39,956 bases of DNA from Actinomycetota bacterium (GCA_027313705.1 DAHVDE010000032.1:1-39956), one strand, 5' to 3'; shown: positions 8,745 through 19,474, numbered from the stretch's first letter. Numbers and translations are program-made. The notes: generated by a model from the letters alone, not told the origin.

Positions 8745-10616
8745 GTGGATCGCTATCCGAACATCGCGGATCACGGACTGATCGGTGATCTCCAGACCGC
8801 GGCACTGGTGACGACAGACGGGGTCATCAACTGGTTCTGCTGCCCTAGGTTCGATTCGCCTAGCATCTTCGCCGCACTGCTCGACGCGGACAAGGGCGGC
8901 CACTTTCAGATCGCGCCTGACCGGTCTGACTACGTCACCAGGCAGTTGTACCTGCCAGACAGCGCGGTTCTGGTCACCAGGTTCATGACTCCAGAAGGTG
9001 TCGGCGAGCTTATTGACTTCATGCCCGTACAGGCAGGCCGGCCAACCGACCGGCACCGGATCGTCCGGATCATGCGTGTTCCACGTGGAACCATGCGGTT
9101 CACCATGAACCTGCAGCCAAGGTTCGACTACGCGCGGGCCAGGCACAAGACCGAACTTTCCGGGCACGGCGCGATGTTCGCCTCGGACGATATGCGGCTG
9201 ACGCTGCACACCTGCGGCAGCGCCGACGGCTCGAAGGACGGCGGCGGCGTGCACCGCCAGGGCAGCGGGGTGCGGGCCGGCTGGACGCTGCGTGAGGGCG
9301 AGACCGCCGGCGTGATCATCGAGTCCATGGCCGGAAACCCCAGGCACATTCAGGTGGCAGAACTCGACCGGCTGCTCAGCGAAACCACCAGGTTCTGGCT
9401 TGACTGGGTGCACCGGAGCACCTACAAGGGCCGCTGGCGCGAGGTAGTGGTGCGCTCCGCGATCACGCTGAAGCTGATGACCTACGCTCCGACCGGCGCT
9501 CCCGTAGCGGCGGTCACCGCCGGACTGCCAGAAGATCCTGGCGGCGAGCGCAACTGGGACTACAGGTACACCTGGGTTCGGGACGGCTCCTTCTCTGTCT
9601 ACGCACTGCTCGGCCTTGGTTACGCGGAAGAGGCGCTGGCCTTCGGCGCCTGGATGCGGGAGCGGATTCACCAGCGGGTCGGCGATGGGTCGGGTCCTCT
9701 CAAGATCATGTATCGGGTGGATGGCTCGTCCGACCTGACAGAGGAGACGCTCAGGCACTTCGAGGGCTGGCGCGGCGCCAAGCCGGTCAGGATCGGTAAT
9801 GGCGCCGCCGATCAGCTTCAGCTTGACATTTACGGTGAAATGCTCGACGGTCTCTACCTTGCCGACCAGCATGGCTACGACCTGCCTCACCAGGGCTGGC
9901 AGTCGGTGACCTACGTCGTGGACTGGGTGGCTGAGCACTGGGATCAGCCAGAAGAGGGCATCTGGGAGACCAGGGGCGGCCGCCAGGACTTCACCTACGG
10001 GCGCTTCCAGTGCTGGCTCGCGCTTGACCGGGCCATCAGGATCGCCGACCATCACGGCAGGCCAGCTAACACCAGCCAGTGGCTGTTCGAGCGCGACCGA
10101 ATCTATAACCAGATCATGGAGAAGGGCTGGAATCCCAGGATCAAGGCATTCACCCAGCACTACCAGACCGACGTTCTTGACTCGTCGTTGCTGCTCATGC
10201 CGCTTCAGGGCTTTGTCGCCGCCCGTGACCCGATGTGGCTTTCCACGCTCAAGGCCATGGACAAGACGCTGGTCTCCGACAGCCTGGTGTACCGGTATAA
10301 CCCGTCGAGAACACCTGACGGCCTGCGCGGGAGCGAAGGCACGTTCTCGCTCTGCACCTTCTGGTATGTCGACGCCTTGGCACGGGCTGGCCGCCTTCGG
10401 GAAGCGGCGCTGACGTTCGAGAAGATGCATACCTACGCCAACCATCTGGGCCTGTACTCAGAGGAGATCGGCCAGACGGGTGAGCAGCTAGGCAACTTCC
10501 CTCAGGCCTTCAGCCACCTGGCACTTATCGGCGCCGCCATCAACCTGGACTTCCAGCTAGATCACGGACCCGGCATACCAGAACCGGTCATCGCCGCCAC
10601 CACCATCGCGCGATGA
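8745..10616 (+). CDS. Glycoside hydrolase family 15 protein (glucoamylase/trehalase type)
   Basis: A 623-residue protein. The N-terminal ADHGLIGDLQTAALV and INWFCCPRFDSPSIF segments form the beta-sandwich domain typical of bacterial GH15. The (alpha/alpha)6 catalytic part has RNWDYRYTWVRDGSFS, an EEGIWE segment with the likely general acid near residues 403-408, and EEIGQTGEQLGNFPQAF (about 573-589) with the likely general base. It hydrolyses alpha-glucosides; in actinobacteria such proteins act on trehalose or alpha-1,4-glucans, and sequence alone does not decide which. No signal peptide, so cytoplasmic. Start GTG 8745; another ATG at 8729 is out of frame. Glucose released here could feed the adjacent gluconokinase and zwf routes. 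Confidence 0.9.
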   Translation: MDRYPNIADHGLIGDLQTAALVTTDGVINWFCCPRFDSPSIFAALLDADKGGHFQIAPDRSDYVTRQLYLPDSAVLVTRFMTPEGVGELIDFMPVQAGRPTDRHRIVRIMRVPRGTMRFTMNLQPRFDYARARHKTELSGHGAMFASDDMRLTLHTCGSADGSKDGGGVHRQGSGVRAGWTLREGETAGVIIESMAGNPRHIQVAELDRLLSETTRFWLDWVHRSTYKGRWREVVVRSAITLKLMTYAPTGAPVAAVTAGLPEDPGGERNWDYRYTWVRDGSFSVYALLGLGYAEEALAFGAWMRERIHQRVGDGSGPLKIMYRVDGSSDLTEETLRHFEGWRGAKPVRIGNGAADQLQLDIYGEMLDGLYLADQHGYDLPHQGWQSVTYVVDWVAEHWDQPEEGIWETRGGRQDFTYGRFQCWLALDRAIRIADHHGRPANTSQWLFERDRIYNQIMEKGWNPRIKAFTQHYQTDVLDSSLLLMPLQGFVAARDPMWLSTLKAMDKTLVSDSLVYRYNPSRTPDGLRGSEGTFSLCTFWYVDALARAGRLREAALTFEKMHTYANHLGLYSEEIGQTGEQLGNFPQAFSHLALIGAAINLDFQLDHGPGIPEPVIAATTIAR

Positions 10617-10654
10617 CCACGTGCTGGCCGGCTTAACCTGGGTCTGCGATCGCG

Positions 10655-11167
10655 TTGCTGACCGTCATCGTGGCGGGGGTGTCCGGCAGCGGCAAGACCA
10701 CTGCCGGCGGACTGCTGGCCGAGCGCCTTGGCTGGCAGTTCGTAGACGGAGACTCACTGCACCCGGCCGCGAACATCGCCAAGATGGCCAGGGGCGAGCC
10801 GCTGACCGATGCGGACCGAGCCCCCTGGCTGCGCCGCATCGGCGACAGGATCGACGCCGAGGAGGCGGCCGGGCGACACTCGGTCATCGCCTGCTCGGCC
10901 CTCAAGCGCCAATACCGCACCGAATTGCTCGGTGGCCGACCGGAAGTCCGGATGGTTTTCCTGGCCCTCGACTATGGCGTGGCACACCAGCGCCTCGCCG
11001 CCCGCAGTGGCCACTTCTTCGACGCGAGCCTGCTCGGCAGCCAGTTCACTGCGCTCGAACCGCCGGCACCAGAAGAAGCCAGGGTGCTCACAGTATCTGC
11101 GCGGGCGGAGCCGGCTCAGATAGCCACCGAGATCATCAGGGACCTCGGTCTAGATCCCAGCCCATGA
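10655..11167 (+). CDS. gntK: Gluconokinase
   Basis: About 170 residues, the normal size for GntK-type kinases. The P-loop GVSGSGKT (8-15) is followed by DGDSLHP, NIAKMARGEPLTDADRAPWL and ACSALKRQYR, all family signatures. It phosphorylates gluconate to 6-phosphogluconate, joining the pentose phosphate path downstream of Zwf. An in-frame stop at 10634 leaves TTG 10655 as the best start; no strong ribosome site precedes it. It follows the GH15 gene by 38 bp and probably shares its transcript. The stop overlaps an ATG (ATGA, 11164-11167) that opens a degraded frame. Confidence 0.9.
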   Translation: MLTVIVAGVSGSGKTTAGGLLAERLGWQFVDGDSLHPAANIAKMARGEPLTDADRAPWLRRIGDRIDAEEAAGRHSVIACSALKRQYRTELLGGRPEVRMVFLALDYGVAHQRLAARSGHFFDASLLGSQFTALEPPAPEEARVLTVSARAEPAQIATEIIRDLGLDPSP

Positions 11168-11514
11168 GTACCGCCGCCATCGTCCTCTGGCAGCGCAAGC
11201 CGAAGGCCAAGAAAACCGAGATGTCAGGCATCATCAGGCGACTATCGTCGCGGCCAACGCCGCTGACGAAGTTCGCGGTGGGCGTGGTCATATTCGGGCC
11301 ATCGCTCACCTTCCTCGGCGCCGTGCAAGTCGTGGCCACCGCGCGAACGGGCGATCTTGACCCGGCCGAGGATGCTGGCCCCTGTGGTGACCAGCGTCGG
11401 GGCGGCGGAAACCGGGGCGGTGGCGTGACCGGTCACGGAGCGGATGCCAAGGAAAGTCAGGCCCGAGTCGGCGACCTGCATCTCTGGCGGGATAAGCACC
11501 GTCACCTGACCTAG
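11164..11514 (+). pseudogene. Possible remnant of a GAP/Sap-family membrane protein
   Basis: An ATG overlapping the gntK stop opens a 116-codon frame. The first 60 residues have coding-like codon use and a plausible pattern: basic linker KPKAKKTEM, MSGIIRRLSSRP, then a hydrophobic helix KFAVGVVIFGPSLTFLGAV. This recalls an internal linker plus helix of the GAP (Sap, peptidoglycolipid-addressing) family. From about 11345 the frame is Gly/Arg-rich and antisense to the YqhA/LiaF-like gene. The family match is tentative. It may instead be a real short membrane protein coupled to gntK. Confidence 0.3.
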
Positions 11515-12309
11515 CACCGCGACCAGCCTGATCTCGATCGGTACCTGCGCCAACGGTGCCTCGTTGGGTGCATCAGATTCTCGCAAATCGAGGGTGGACA
11601 GGCTCCCGATCGCCATGACCGTGCGCTTCACCGGCGATGCACCGCCGCTAACCGGCGCGTGACCCACCGCGGGCGGGCTTGCTGATGGTGCCGGGGGCGG
11701 GCCTGCGGCAGGTCCTTCTGCTGGTGCCTGGTCCGCCATCACCGCAGGTGCGTCCCTGTGCCTGCGCCCGAACCGCAGGAAGATGGTCAGGCCGATAATG
11801 ACTGCCGCGATGCCGCCGCCGAGGAACAGGATTCCTTGCTGGTCGTGGGACTCGACAAGAACATCGACGAAGGTGATGGAGGCGACGAGGATCAGCATCG
11901 AGGTGACCCTGGCCTTCAGATCCTCCAGGTCGCGCATTACCAGCCACCTTGGCAGCCAGTGGGCGTGTCCTGGGCGCTCCGTCCTGATCACGAAGAGCTC
12001 GTAGAAGCCAAAGGCAGCGATCAGGAGCGTGGCGCCGACAAGGAACGTGTCCATGGCGATCAGGAAGATGCCAAGCCTGCCGCCGATCCTGCTCGGCTCA
12101 CCGAAGTCGCCGTATGCGGTCCTGATCAAGATATCGGCGCCGTAGACGAACGAGCCGGCCGCGTCGGCGAGCAAGAAGATGACCGGAATCAAAGTAAGCA
12201 GCCTGGACATGGCCAGGAATCGCTCGAACCCCTGCTGCACGGCAGTGCTGCGCCGGCCGGTGTCCGGAAGGGGCGGGTCAGTAGCTCGATCGCCCGTCAC
12301 ATCGGGCAC
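11242..12309 (-). CDS. YqhA-family (UPF0114) membrane protein fused to a LiaF-like C-terminal domain
   Basis: A 355-residue protein. Four hydrophobic helices (about 34-56, 80-103, 136-152, 158-178) include FLVGATLLIAAFGFYELFV and WLVMRDLEDLKARVTSML, typical of the YqhA/UPF0114 family, whose function is unclear. A Pro/Ala linker (186-226) joins to a beta-rich region (228-322) with IEIRLVAVLGQVTVLIPP and ASILGRVKI, resembling the C-terminal domain of LiaF-like cell-envelope stress proteins. Residues 323-355 are antisense to the remnant frame on the other strand and are probably read-through. Start GTG 12309; GTG 12300 is possible. The first domain is confident, the LiaF-like assignment moderate. 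Confidence 0.72.
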   Translation of the reverse strand: MPDVTGDRATDPPLPDTGRRSTAVQQGFERFLAMSRLLTLIPVIFLLADAAGSFVYGADILIRTAYGDFGEPSRIGGRLGIFLIAMDTFLVGATLLIAAFGFYELFVIRTERPGHAHWLPRWLVMRDLEDLKARVTSMLILVASITFVDVLVESHDQQGILFLGGGIAAVIIGLTIFLRFGRRHRDAPAVMADQAPAEGPAAGPPPAPSASPPAVGHAPVSGGASPVKRTVMAIGSLSTLDLRESDAPNEAPLAQVPIEIRLVAVLGQVTVLIPPEMQVADSGLTFLGIRSVTGHATAPVSAAPTLVTTGASILGRVKIARSRGGHDLHGAEEGERWPEYDHAHRELRQRRWPRR

Positions 12310-12695
12310 TTACCCTATCGACCCGCTCAGGAACCGCGAACCCAGTTGCACCACAACGCAGATACACGACAACGCCCTCGGAGCGAAACCGCTCGCGAGG
12401 GCGCGACGTGCGCCAGTGTGAGGTCGCCTCTCGGCGAAAGGCTCAACGCGGCTCCAGCCGAACGGTAGTCCGCGCAGGCGATGGGTTAGGCCCGGGGGAC
12501 ACAACACACCAGCGCTTCGTGTAACGCAGGGTGCGGGTGGCGGTATTCCGCTGTGGCAGATGAGTTTCCTGTGTGCCGGGCTCGGGGTTACGGGATGTGA
12601 AATATGGCGCGGATGCGTGCGGTTAGCGGGCGGCGTACGCTTGGTTTCTGGTTGCAGTGGTTAGCGGATCGCTGCGGTAAGAGGAGCGGCGCGAC
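12310..12695. other. Divergent intergenic region with a strong GC hairpin
   Basis: No convincing gene in 386 bp. A strong dyad lies at 12373-12403: CGCCCTCG GAGCG / loop AAAC / CGCTC G CGAGGGCG, 13 pairs with one bulged G. No T-run follows on either strand, so it is not a standard intrinsic terminator. It could be a leader element or an operator for the YqhA-type gene. A weakly GC-rich stretch before 12696 carries the ribosome site AAGAGGAG for the next gene. Confidence 0.45.
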
Positions 12696-12920
12696 ATGGT
12701 TGCGGATGTCTCGGCCATCGGCTCCATCGGCGTCATCACCGTTGCCACTCGCGGTGAGGCAGGACCTGGCGAGGTCCTGGTCAAGATCCGCGGTGGGTCC
12801 GAGGCCTTCATCGCGTGGTCACCTGAGCCACTGGACCTGGGGACCACCGTCTTGGTCATCGAGGAACGCGGAGCCAGAACCGTCGACGTGAGCGCCTGGA
12901 ACGATCCGCTGAACCCCTGA
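12696..12920 (+). CDS. Small NfeD-like OB-fold protein
   Basis: A 74-residue, soluble, beta-rich protein: GVITVATRGEAGPGEVLV then LDLGTTVLVIEERGARTVDV. The pattern, and a position 46 bp upstream of a flotillin gene, match the C-terminal OB-fold of NfeD proteins, which partner flotillins. Here the serine-protease and membrane parts of NfeD are absent. ATG 12696 follows GAGGAG. The role is inferred mainly from context. Confidence 0.6.
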   Translation: MVADVSAIGSIGVITVATRGEAGPGEVLVKIRGGSEAFIAWSPEPLDLGTTVLVIEERGARTVDVSAWNDPLNP

Positions 12921-12966
12921 AGAAGAGCTAACACTGACAAGCTAACCCCCGAGTGGAGATGAAGAA

Positions 12967-14097
12967 ATGCTCGGCTATCGAGTCCCGAGACCCGACCAGG
13001 CCATGCTGATCGCCGGTGGAAGATTCGGCATGAACGGGGCACCATTCAAGGTCGTCACTGGTCATGGAGCGTTCGTTGCTCCGTTCTTCAGGAAAGCTAA
13101 CTTCCTGACACTTTCCATGTGTGAGGCCGAGGTCTCCGAGCAGTGCGTGACCAGGCAGGGCATCACGCTGAACATCCGCGCGGTCATCGCGTTCAAGGTC
13201 GGCAACGACCAGGAGAGCATTGTCAATGCCGGGCAGCGGTTCCTGTCCGACCAGAATCAGATGTCCACCCTCACCGGCCGGATCTTCGCCGGCCACCTCC
13301 GGTCGATCATCGGGTCGATGACGGTCGAGGAAATCGTCACTGAGCGTCAGAAACTCGCCATCGAGGTCCTTGACGGCTCGAAGACCGAGATGGCGAAGAT
13401 CGGCCTGTCCGTGGACTCGCTGCAGATCCAGTCGATCGACGACATGAACACCGGCTATATCGACGCCATGGCGGCGCCGCACACCGCGGCGATTCAGCGG
13501 CAGGCGCAGATCGCCCAGGCGCAGGCGCAGCAGGCGTCCGCCGAGGCGCAGCAGCAGTCGCAGCGGGCGCAGGCCGAGTACGCGCGGCAAACCGCCGTCG
13601 TCCAGGCTCAGTACAAGGCCGAGGTTGACCGCGCGCAGGCGCAGGCCGCGCAGGCCGGGCCGCTGGCCCAGGCCCAGGCCCAGATGGAGGTGCTCGCGGC
13701 GCAAGCGGAGTTGGCCAAACGGCAGGCAGACCTGCGTGAGCGCCAGCTCGTCAGCGAGGTCATCAAGCCCGCTGAAGCCGAAGCCGAGAAGGTGCAGATC
13801 CTGGCCAGGGCGGACGCCGAGCGAGTGAAGCTGACGGCCGAGGCGGTCGCCTCGCATAACAAGATTGCGCTCGACCGGATGCTGATCGAGCAGTTGCCGC
13901 AGATAGTGAAGGAAGCGGCCATCGGCCTGCAAGGGGCCAACCTGAACGTACTTAACGGCGCCGATGGCCTGAGCGAGATCGCGGCCAGCCTTGTCGCCCA
14001 GGGCATGACCATCCTCGACTCGGTCAGGAAAGGCCGAAGCAGCGACGAGGTAGCCCAGTTGCCTGCCCCTCCTGACCAGCCCGCTGCCGATTCCTGA
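12967..14097 (+). CDS. Flotillin family protein (SPFH/band 7)
   Basis: 376 residues. The N-terminal SPFH domain (about 1-150) begins MLGYRVPRPDQAMLIAGG and contains VVTGHGAFVAPFF, MCEAEVSEQCVTRQG and ATG-near RVPRP features of flotillins. Residues 175-300 are a long Ala/Gln/Glu-rich coiled coil with AQAQAQ repeats; IALDRMLIEQLPQIVKEA follows near the end. Flotillins scaffold ordered membrane domains. No transmembrane helix is evident; attachment would be through the N-terminal hairpin region. GGAG (12955-12958) precedes ATG 12967. The GCGCAG-type DNA repeats at 13500-13690 encode the coiled coil and are not a separate repeat element. Confidence 0.92.
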   Translation: MLGYRVPRPDQAMLIAGGRFGMNGAPFKVVTGHGAFVAPFFRKANFLTLSMCEAEVSEQCVTRQGITLNIRAVIAFKVGNDQESIVNAGQRFLSDQNQMSTLTGRIFAGHLRSIIGSMTVEEIVTERQKLAIEVLDGSKTEMAKIGLSVDSLQIQSIDDMNTGYIDAMAAPHTAAIQRQAQIAQAQAQQASAEAQQQSQRAQAEYARQTAVVQAQYKAEVDRAQAQAAQAGPLAQAQAQMEVLAAQAELAKRQADLRERQLVSEVIKPAEAEAEKVQILARADAERVKLTAEAVASHNKIALDRMLIEQLPQIVKEAAIGLQGANLNVLNGADGLSEIAASLVAQGMTILDSVRKGRSSDEVAQLPAPPDQPAADS

Positions 14098-14128
14098 TCC
14101 CGGAGCCGCGAAGCCCACGTCCTGATAA

Positions 14129-14162
14129 CGCGTGCGCCAGAGCACCCACCCTGACGCACGCG
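14129..14162 (+). terminator. Candidate terminator hairpin after the flotillin gene
   Basis: Perfect 8-bp arms CGCGTGCG (14129-14136) and CGCACGCG (14155-14162) around an 18-nt loop, 31 bp after the flotillin stop. There is no T-run, as is common in high-GC actinobacteria. It could equally be a protein-binding dyad. Confidence 0.35.
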
Positions 14163-14201
14163 GGGACTGGGGCATCGGAAAAAAATTGACATTAAAACGG
14201 G

Positions 14202-14256
14202 TGATAGTGGCGGCGCAAATTGCTATAACTACTGCATGTATTTGCCGTCGCTATCA
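14202..14256 (+). other. Long RNA-type hairpin in an AT-rich islet
   Basis: TGATAGTGGCGG-cg-CAAAT (14202-14220) pairs with ATTTGCCGTCGCTATCA (14240-14256): 17 pairs, 2 of them G-U wobbles, one 2-nt bulge, a 19-nt loop. The mismatches versus a DNA palindrome are exactly those tolerated as G-U in RNA. A consensus-like TTGACA lies at 14186-14191, but there is no -10 at the usual spacing. The hairpin ends 11 nt before the ATG of a small membrane protein. Confidence 0.55.
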
Positions 14257-14267
14257 TTATTGGGCAC

Positions 14268-14489
14268 ATGACTCATGCGACCGCTTTGTATGTGGCGCTC
14301 GTCGTTACCGCGAGCGTGGCAGTTGGCTGGTACGGATCGCGAGCCTGGATCGCGCATGGAGATCTTTCAGGGACCGTGCGGAAGATCTCTGGCCTGCGCA
14401 AGGCTCGCGGTGCCAACGGGACCGTCGCTATTTTAATAGTAGTTCTTGGACTTTTCGTGCTTTACGAATTGATAGCCAAGCATAAGTGA
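14268..14489 (+). CDS. Small two-helix membrane protein of unknown function
   Basis: 73 residues. One N-terminal hydrophobic helix (about 5-22, ALYVALVVTASVAVGWYG), a basic middle (VRKISGLRKARG) and a C-terminal helix (about 51-68, VAILIVVLGLFVLYEL). I do not recognise a family. The second half uses AT-ending codons (att tta ata gta gtt ctt), unlike its neighbours, and upstream DNA is also AT-rich, which hints at recent acquisition. There is no clear ribosome site; a large hairpin lies just upstream and may control it. The 3' end overlaps the convergent coxE by 28 nt. Confidence 0.5.
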   Translation: MTHATALYVALVVTASVAVGWYGSRAWIAHGDLSGTVRKISGLRKARGANGTVAILIVVLGLFVLYELIAKHK

Positions 14490-15721
14490 GTGGCGCGAAC
14501 CGTTGCCCGCCTTCTTACCTGGTCAGACAGTGCCTCGGTTAGCTGGTCGAGTGCGGTGACCGCGTGGGCGCTGATGACGGCGTCGCAGTGTGGCCAGGCG
14601 GCGGCCATGCCGCCCGCGAGCGGCTGATACGACGCGCTCTTGGTGCGCGGATTGACCCACACAATGCGGTAAGCGACCAGGGAGAGCCGTTCCATTTCCC
14701 GGCGCAGCACCTGCGGGTCACCGGTCTCCCAGCCGTCAGAGATGATGACAACTACCGCGCCGCGAGCCATGCCGCGGCGGCCGTATGAATCGTTGAATTC
14801 CTTGAGCGCCGATCCGATCTTCGTGCCGCCGAGCCAGTCGGGTGCCACCTGGCCGGCTTGCCGCAAGGCCAGCTCGGGCGAGGTTCGCGCCAGCACCTGG
14901 GTGAGCCTGGTGAGCCTGGTGGCGAAGGTGAAAACCTCGGCGCTGGCACCGCCGGCCGCGCAGTAGAGCAACTGGATCATGGCGCGGGCGTAAGGCTCCA
15001 TCGATCCGGAGATGTCGCACAGCACGACAAGCCGCCGCGGCCGGTCGGCCGCAGCGGTGCCTATCAGCCTGAACGTGTGCCCTCCCGTGCGCCTGGCCTG
15101 GCGAAGGGTCGACCGCAGGTCGATGCGGCGCCCGCCGGGCCAGCGCCGGTACCGGCGGGACGAGCGAACGGGCACGGCCAGCGTGATCCGGCGCATGAGC
15201 GCGATCACCGAGGTCAGCTCGGCCTCGGAAAGCTCGGCGAAGTCCTTGCTCGCCAGCCGCTCGGTCAGGCTGCCGAGGAACCGGTCCTCGATCTCGCGAT
15301 CCTGGTCTTCGGGTCCGCCGGAATCCTGCGCCGGATCGGGTACCTCTGATCGCTGCGCCCCGGCCGGCGGCACCCCGTGTGACCTGGCCGCAAGTGCCGT
15401 ACTTGCCAGCATTTCCTCAGGCGGGCCGGCCGGCTGCGCTGCGGGTTCGCCAGCCGCGGTACCAGAGCCGCCCGCCAGCCCGGCGAGCTCGCCGCCAAGT
15501 TCGTCGAAGACCTGGTTGAACACGCCGCGCAGTACCTCGCCCTGCTCCTTGCTTGATACCAGGGTCGCCAGCGCACACAGGTAAAGTGCCCGCTTGGTAC
15601 GCGGCCTGGCCACGGTCACCGCCGACGCGAACCGCTCGCACCGGCCAGCACCCACAGGGAGCCCTGCCTGGCGAAGCGCGGCGCCGAACCTGGCGCTGAC
15701 TTCGGCCAGGTCGCTAGTCAT
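14462..15721 (-). CDS. coxE: VWA domain protein, CoxE-type (CO dehydrogenase cluster 1)
   Basis: 419 residues. The C-terminal half is a von Willebrand factor A domain with an intact metal site: DISGS (236-240), T300 in GGTKIGS and D329 in ISDGW. The N-terminal half is helical with a low-complexity Pro/Ala/Gly linker (85-140). CoxE works with the AAA+ protein CoxD in maturing the Mo-S-Cu site of CO dehydrogenase. The start at ATG 15721 overlaps the coxD stop; the frame is open upstream to 15895 but that is inside coxD. The last 14 residues or so overlap the small membrane gene on the other strand. Confidence 0.88.
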   Translation of the reverse strand: MTSDLAEVSARFGAALRQAGLPVGAGRCERFASAVTVARPRTKRALYLCALATLVSSKEQGEVLRGVFNQVFDELGGELAGLAGGSGTAAGEPAAQPAGPPEEMLASTALAARSHGVPPAGAQRSEVPDPAQDSGGPEDQDREIEDRFLGSLTERLASKDFAELSEAELTSVIALMRRITLAVPVRSSRRYRRWPGGRRIDLRSTLRQARRTGGHTFRLIGTAAADRPRRLVVLCDISGSMEPYARAMIQLLYCAAGGASAEVFTFATRLTRLTQVLARTSPELALRQAGQVAPDWLGGTKIGSALKEFNDSYGRRGMARGAVVVIISDGWETGDPQVLRREMERLSLVAYRIVWVNPRTKSASYQPLAGGMAAAWPHCDAVISAHAVTALDQLTEALSDQVRRRATVRATHLCLAINS

Positions 15722-16601
15722 CGGTGATCGCGGCGAACCCGATGCGGCGCACCGCCGCCAGGTCCTCTGAGTACTTGAGCACGGCTCCGGAAGTCCGCTC
15801 GGCGAAGGCGGCGTCGAGCTCGCCTGCACCGAGGATGGCGAGCGCATTTGCCCAGCTGATGGCCTCGGCGACGCCAGGCGGTTTGGCCAGGTCAAGTTGC
15901 CTCAGCCTGCCGACGCCCGCGGCCACCTGGTCGATCAGCGGGCCGGCGGTGGCCGGCACCCGGCGCCTGATGATCGCGGCCACCCGAGCGACATCCGGGT
16001 ACTCGATCCAGTGGTAAAGGCAGCGGCGCTTGAGCGCGTCGTGCAGATCACGGGTCCGGTTAGAGGTCAGCACCACGATCGGCGGGTAGGCCGCTCGCCT
16101 GGTGCCAAGCTCGGGTATCGTCACCGCCGCCTCGGCGAGCAGTTCGAACAAGAAGGCCTCGAACTCGTCGTCGCCCCTGTCGACCTCGTCGATCAGCAGC
16201 ACGGCCGGGCGCGGACCAGGATGGTCGATCGCGGCGAGCAGCGGCCGGGGCAGCAGGTACTCGTCGCTGAACAGGTCGGCTTCTCGCGGGGTCTCGCCAC
16301 GCGCCTCGGCGAGCCTGATCGCGAGAAGCTGCCTCGGGTAGTTCCACTCATAGAGTGCCTCGGCCGAGGTCAGGCCCTCGTAACACTGAAGCCTGATCAG
16401 CGGGGTGTCGAGCACGGCGGCCAGCGCCTTCGCTGCTTGCGTCTTTCCTACTCCAGGCTCGCCTTCCAGCAGGATCGGCTGGCCCATCCGCGCGGCGAGG
16501 AAGAGCGCGGTGCCAAGTGGCTCGTCGGCTAGATAGCTGGCCTCGTCCAGGCCGGCCAGCAGCGCGGTGACATCTGGTAGCTGCTCGGAAAGGTCACTCA
16601 C
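15714..16601 (-). CDS. coxD: MoxR-type AAA+ ATPase, CoxD (cluster 1)
   Basis: 295 residues. Walker A GEPGVGKT (47-54), Walker B AVLLIDEVDR (133-142), sensor LTSNRTR (178-184) and DALKRRCLYHW match the CoxD/MoxR group. CoxD is an ATP-dependent chaperone that helps insert sulfur and copper at the molybdenum centre of CO dehydrogenase. GTG 16601 is 9 bp after the coxL stop, and the end overlaps coxE, fitting a single M-S-L-D-E transcript. Confidence 0.92.
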   Translation of the reverse strand: MSDLSEQLPDVTALLAGLDEASYLADEPLGTALFLAARMGQPILLEGEPGVGKTQAAKALAAVLDTPLIRLQCYEGLTSAEALYEWNYPRQLLAIRLAEARGETPREADLFSDEYLLPRPLLAAIDHPGPRPAVLLIDEVDRGDDEFEAFLFELLAEAAVTIPELGTRRAAYPPIVVLTSNRTRDLHDALKRRCLYHWIEYPDVARVAAIIRRRVPATAGPLIDQVAAGVGRLRQLDLAKPPGVAEAISWANALAILGAGELDAAFAERTSGAVLKYSEDLAAVRRIGFAAITDD

Positions 16602-16610
16602 GGTGTTTGC

Positions 16611-18988
<2,378 letters not shown>

Positions 18989-18992
<4 letters not shown>

Positions 18993-19474
18993 GAGTGATC
19001 AGCCTGGTCCTGCGCTGCCTCGTAATCGGCGGCCCAGCGCACGGCCCTGACGATGTTCTCATAGCCCGTGCAGCGGCAGACCTGGCCGGACAGCGCCTCC
19101 CTGATGTCGGCTTCCGAAGGGTCGGGGTGATGATCGAGCAGCCAGCGGGCGGTCAGCATCATGCCAGGGGTGCAAAAGCCGCATTGCAGGCCATGGCACC
19201 TGGCGAAGCCCTCCTGCACCGGGTCGAGCCGGGTGCCGGCGGCCAGGCCCTCCACCGTCATCACCCGGCGGCCGTCGGCCATCGCGGCCAGCACGGTGCA
19301 CGACTTCACCGGGGTCTCGTCGAGCCAGAGCACGCAGGCGCCGCAGTTCGAGGTGTCACAGCCCCAGTGCGAGCCGGTCAGCCTGAGCTCGTCGCGGATC
19401 AGGTGGATGAGCAGGAGCCTGGGCTCGATAATCCTGCTGTATTCGGTTCCGTTGACGGTCAGCGTGATCCGCAC
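18989..19474 (-). CDS. coxS: CO dehydrogenase small [2Fe-2S] subunit, copy 1
   Basis: 161 residues with eight ligand cysteines: C39, C44, C47 and C59 for the plant-type cluster (GCDTSNCGAC) and C97, C100, C132 and C134 for the second (CGFC ... CRC). It carries electrons from the Mo site to the FAD subunit. The start lies 3 bp after the coxM stop; the end overlaps coxL. Confidence 0.94.

Noticed and set aside
8598-10445. A 615-codon open frame on the minus strand
   Set aside because: It is fully antisense to the GH15 gene, has no domain pattern and is typical of shadow frames in high-GC DNA.
13500-13690. Repeated GCGCAG-type units, possible repeat array
   Set aside because: They encode the Ala/Gln coiled coil of flotillin and lack the spacing of a CRISPR or other array.
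12928-14175. A 415-codon minus-strand frame rich in Leu/Arg/Gly
   Set aside because: It mirrors the flotillin coiled-coil repeats; no independent coding signs.
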